Notes under the pieces: model-generated
What the model was told of the DNA's origin: nothing
What the model saw: the letters and a program-made list of their open reading frames with translations, nothing else
Databases searched by the model: none
Made by a program: the position numbers and the translations under genes
Shown: in pieces, positions 5,489 to 5,505 of the stretch
Layout: every line of letters starts with the position of its first letter
Numbering within the stretch: the first letter of the stretch is position 1
DNA from: an uncultured Erythrobacter sp.
GTDB lineage: Bacteria > Pseudomonadota > Alphaproteobacteria > Sphingomonadales > Sphingomonadaceae
Reading direction: 5' to 3'
Length of the DNA stretch: 5,505 nt
NCBI GenBank assembly: GCA_913061345.1
Contig: CAJXTZ010000093.1
Coordinates: forward strand, 1-5,505

Positions 5489-5505
5489 GTTGAGAGGGTC
5501 TGTCT

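Larger units (their letters stand above)
5189..5505. other. Right-end intergenic region without a convincing gene
   Basis: These 317 bases after the P450 stop hold no confident coding region. They contain a perfect inverted repeat (5331-5356), a second one (5366-5381), three copies of GTCATACA and three of GACTGT, listed separately. A plus-strand frame continues in phase with the P450 from its stop to a TGA at 5366-5368 (ATG 5213, 51 codons), but it has no Shine-Dalgarno sequence and is probably chance. No tRNA, CRISPR or insertion-sequence end is evident. Confidence 0.6.

Noticed and set aside
1..5505. tRNA or rRNA genes, CRISPR array, insertion sequence or transposase
   Set aside because: I saw no cloverleaf, regularly spaced repeat-spacer array, transposase motif or paired terminal inverted repeats on either strand.

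Overview
The window reads as accessory or catabolic DNA from a Gram-negative, GC-rich (roughly 55-60%) proteobacterium. A sphingomonad-type alphaproteobacterium (Novosphingobium/Sphingobium-like) is my best guess. It rests on the NodT-type outer-membrane lipoprotein and the CYP101-like P450, and is inference from recalled families, not a database match.

Minus strand, 3196 down to 1: a compact three-gene operon for a tripartite drug or solvent efflux pump. Its order is a HlyD/EmrA-type periplasmic adaptor (3196-2063), an EmrB/QacA-type 14-helix MFS transporter (2063-507), and a NodT/OprM-type outer-membrane factor lipoprotein (499 to beyond base 1, so only its N-terminal 166 codons are visible). 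The first junction is a TGATG overlap and the second is a 7-base gap with the Shine-Dalgarno sequence overlapping the stop codon, so one transcript with coupled translation is likely.

Divergent control region, 3197-3412: an extended -10-like promoter for the efflux operon is followed by a perfect 15-bp palindrome (3329-3343) sitting where transcription should start. That makes it a good candidate operator for the MarR-family regulator read to the right (3413-3892). The efflux mRNA would carry a leader of about 140 nt holding a chain of very short overlapping reading frames. The last of these ends in a GTGA overlap with the GTG start of the adaptor gene.

Plus strand, 3956-5188: a complete 410-residue cytochrome P450 with all three signature motifs and an N-terminus like CYP101 (P450cam). 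Its camphor-contacting tyrosine is not conserved. No ferredoxin or ferredoxin reductase lies in the window.

Right end, 5189-5505: no convincing gene. It holds a perfect 9-bp inverted repeat (possible weak terminator), a second inverted repeat, three same-strand copies of an 8-mer and three copies of a 6-mer within about 110 bp. This iteron-like pattern could mark a plasmid replication or control region just beyond the window.

Working model: a MarR sensor responds to a hydrophobic or aromatic compound and controls an export pump, and possibly an adjacent P450 that oxidises the same or a related compound. Each part belongs to a known family. The novelty, if any, is in the combination, the leader architecture and the unexplained right-end repeats.
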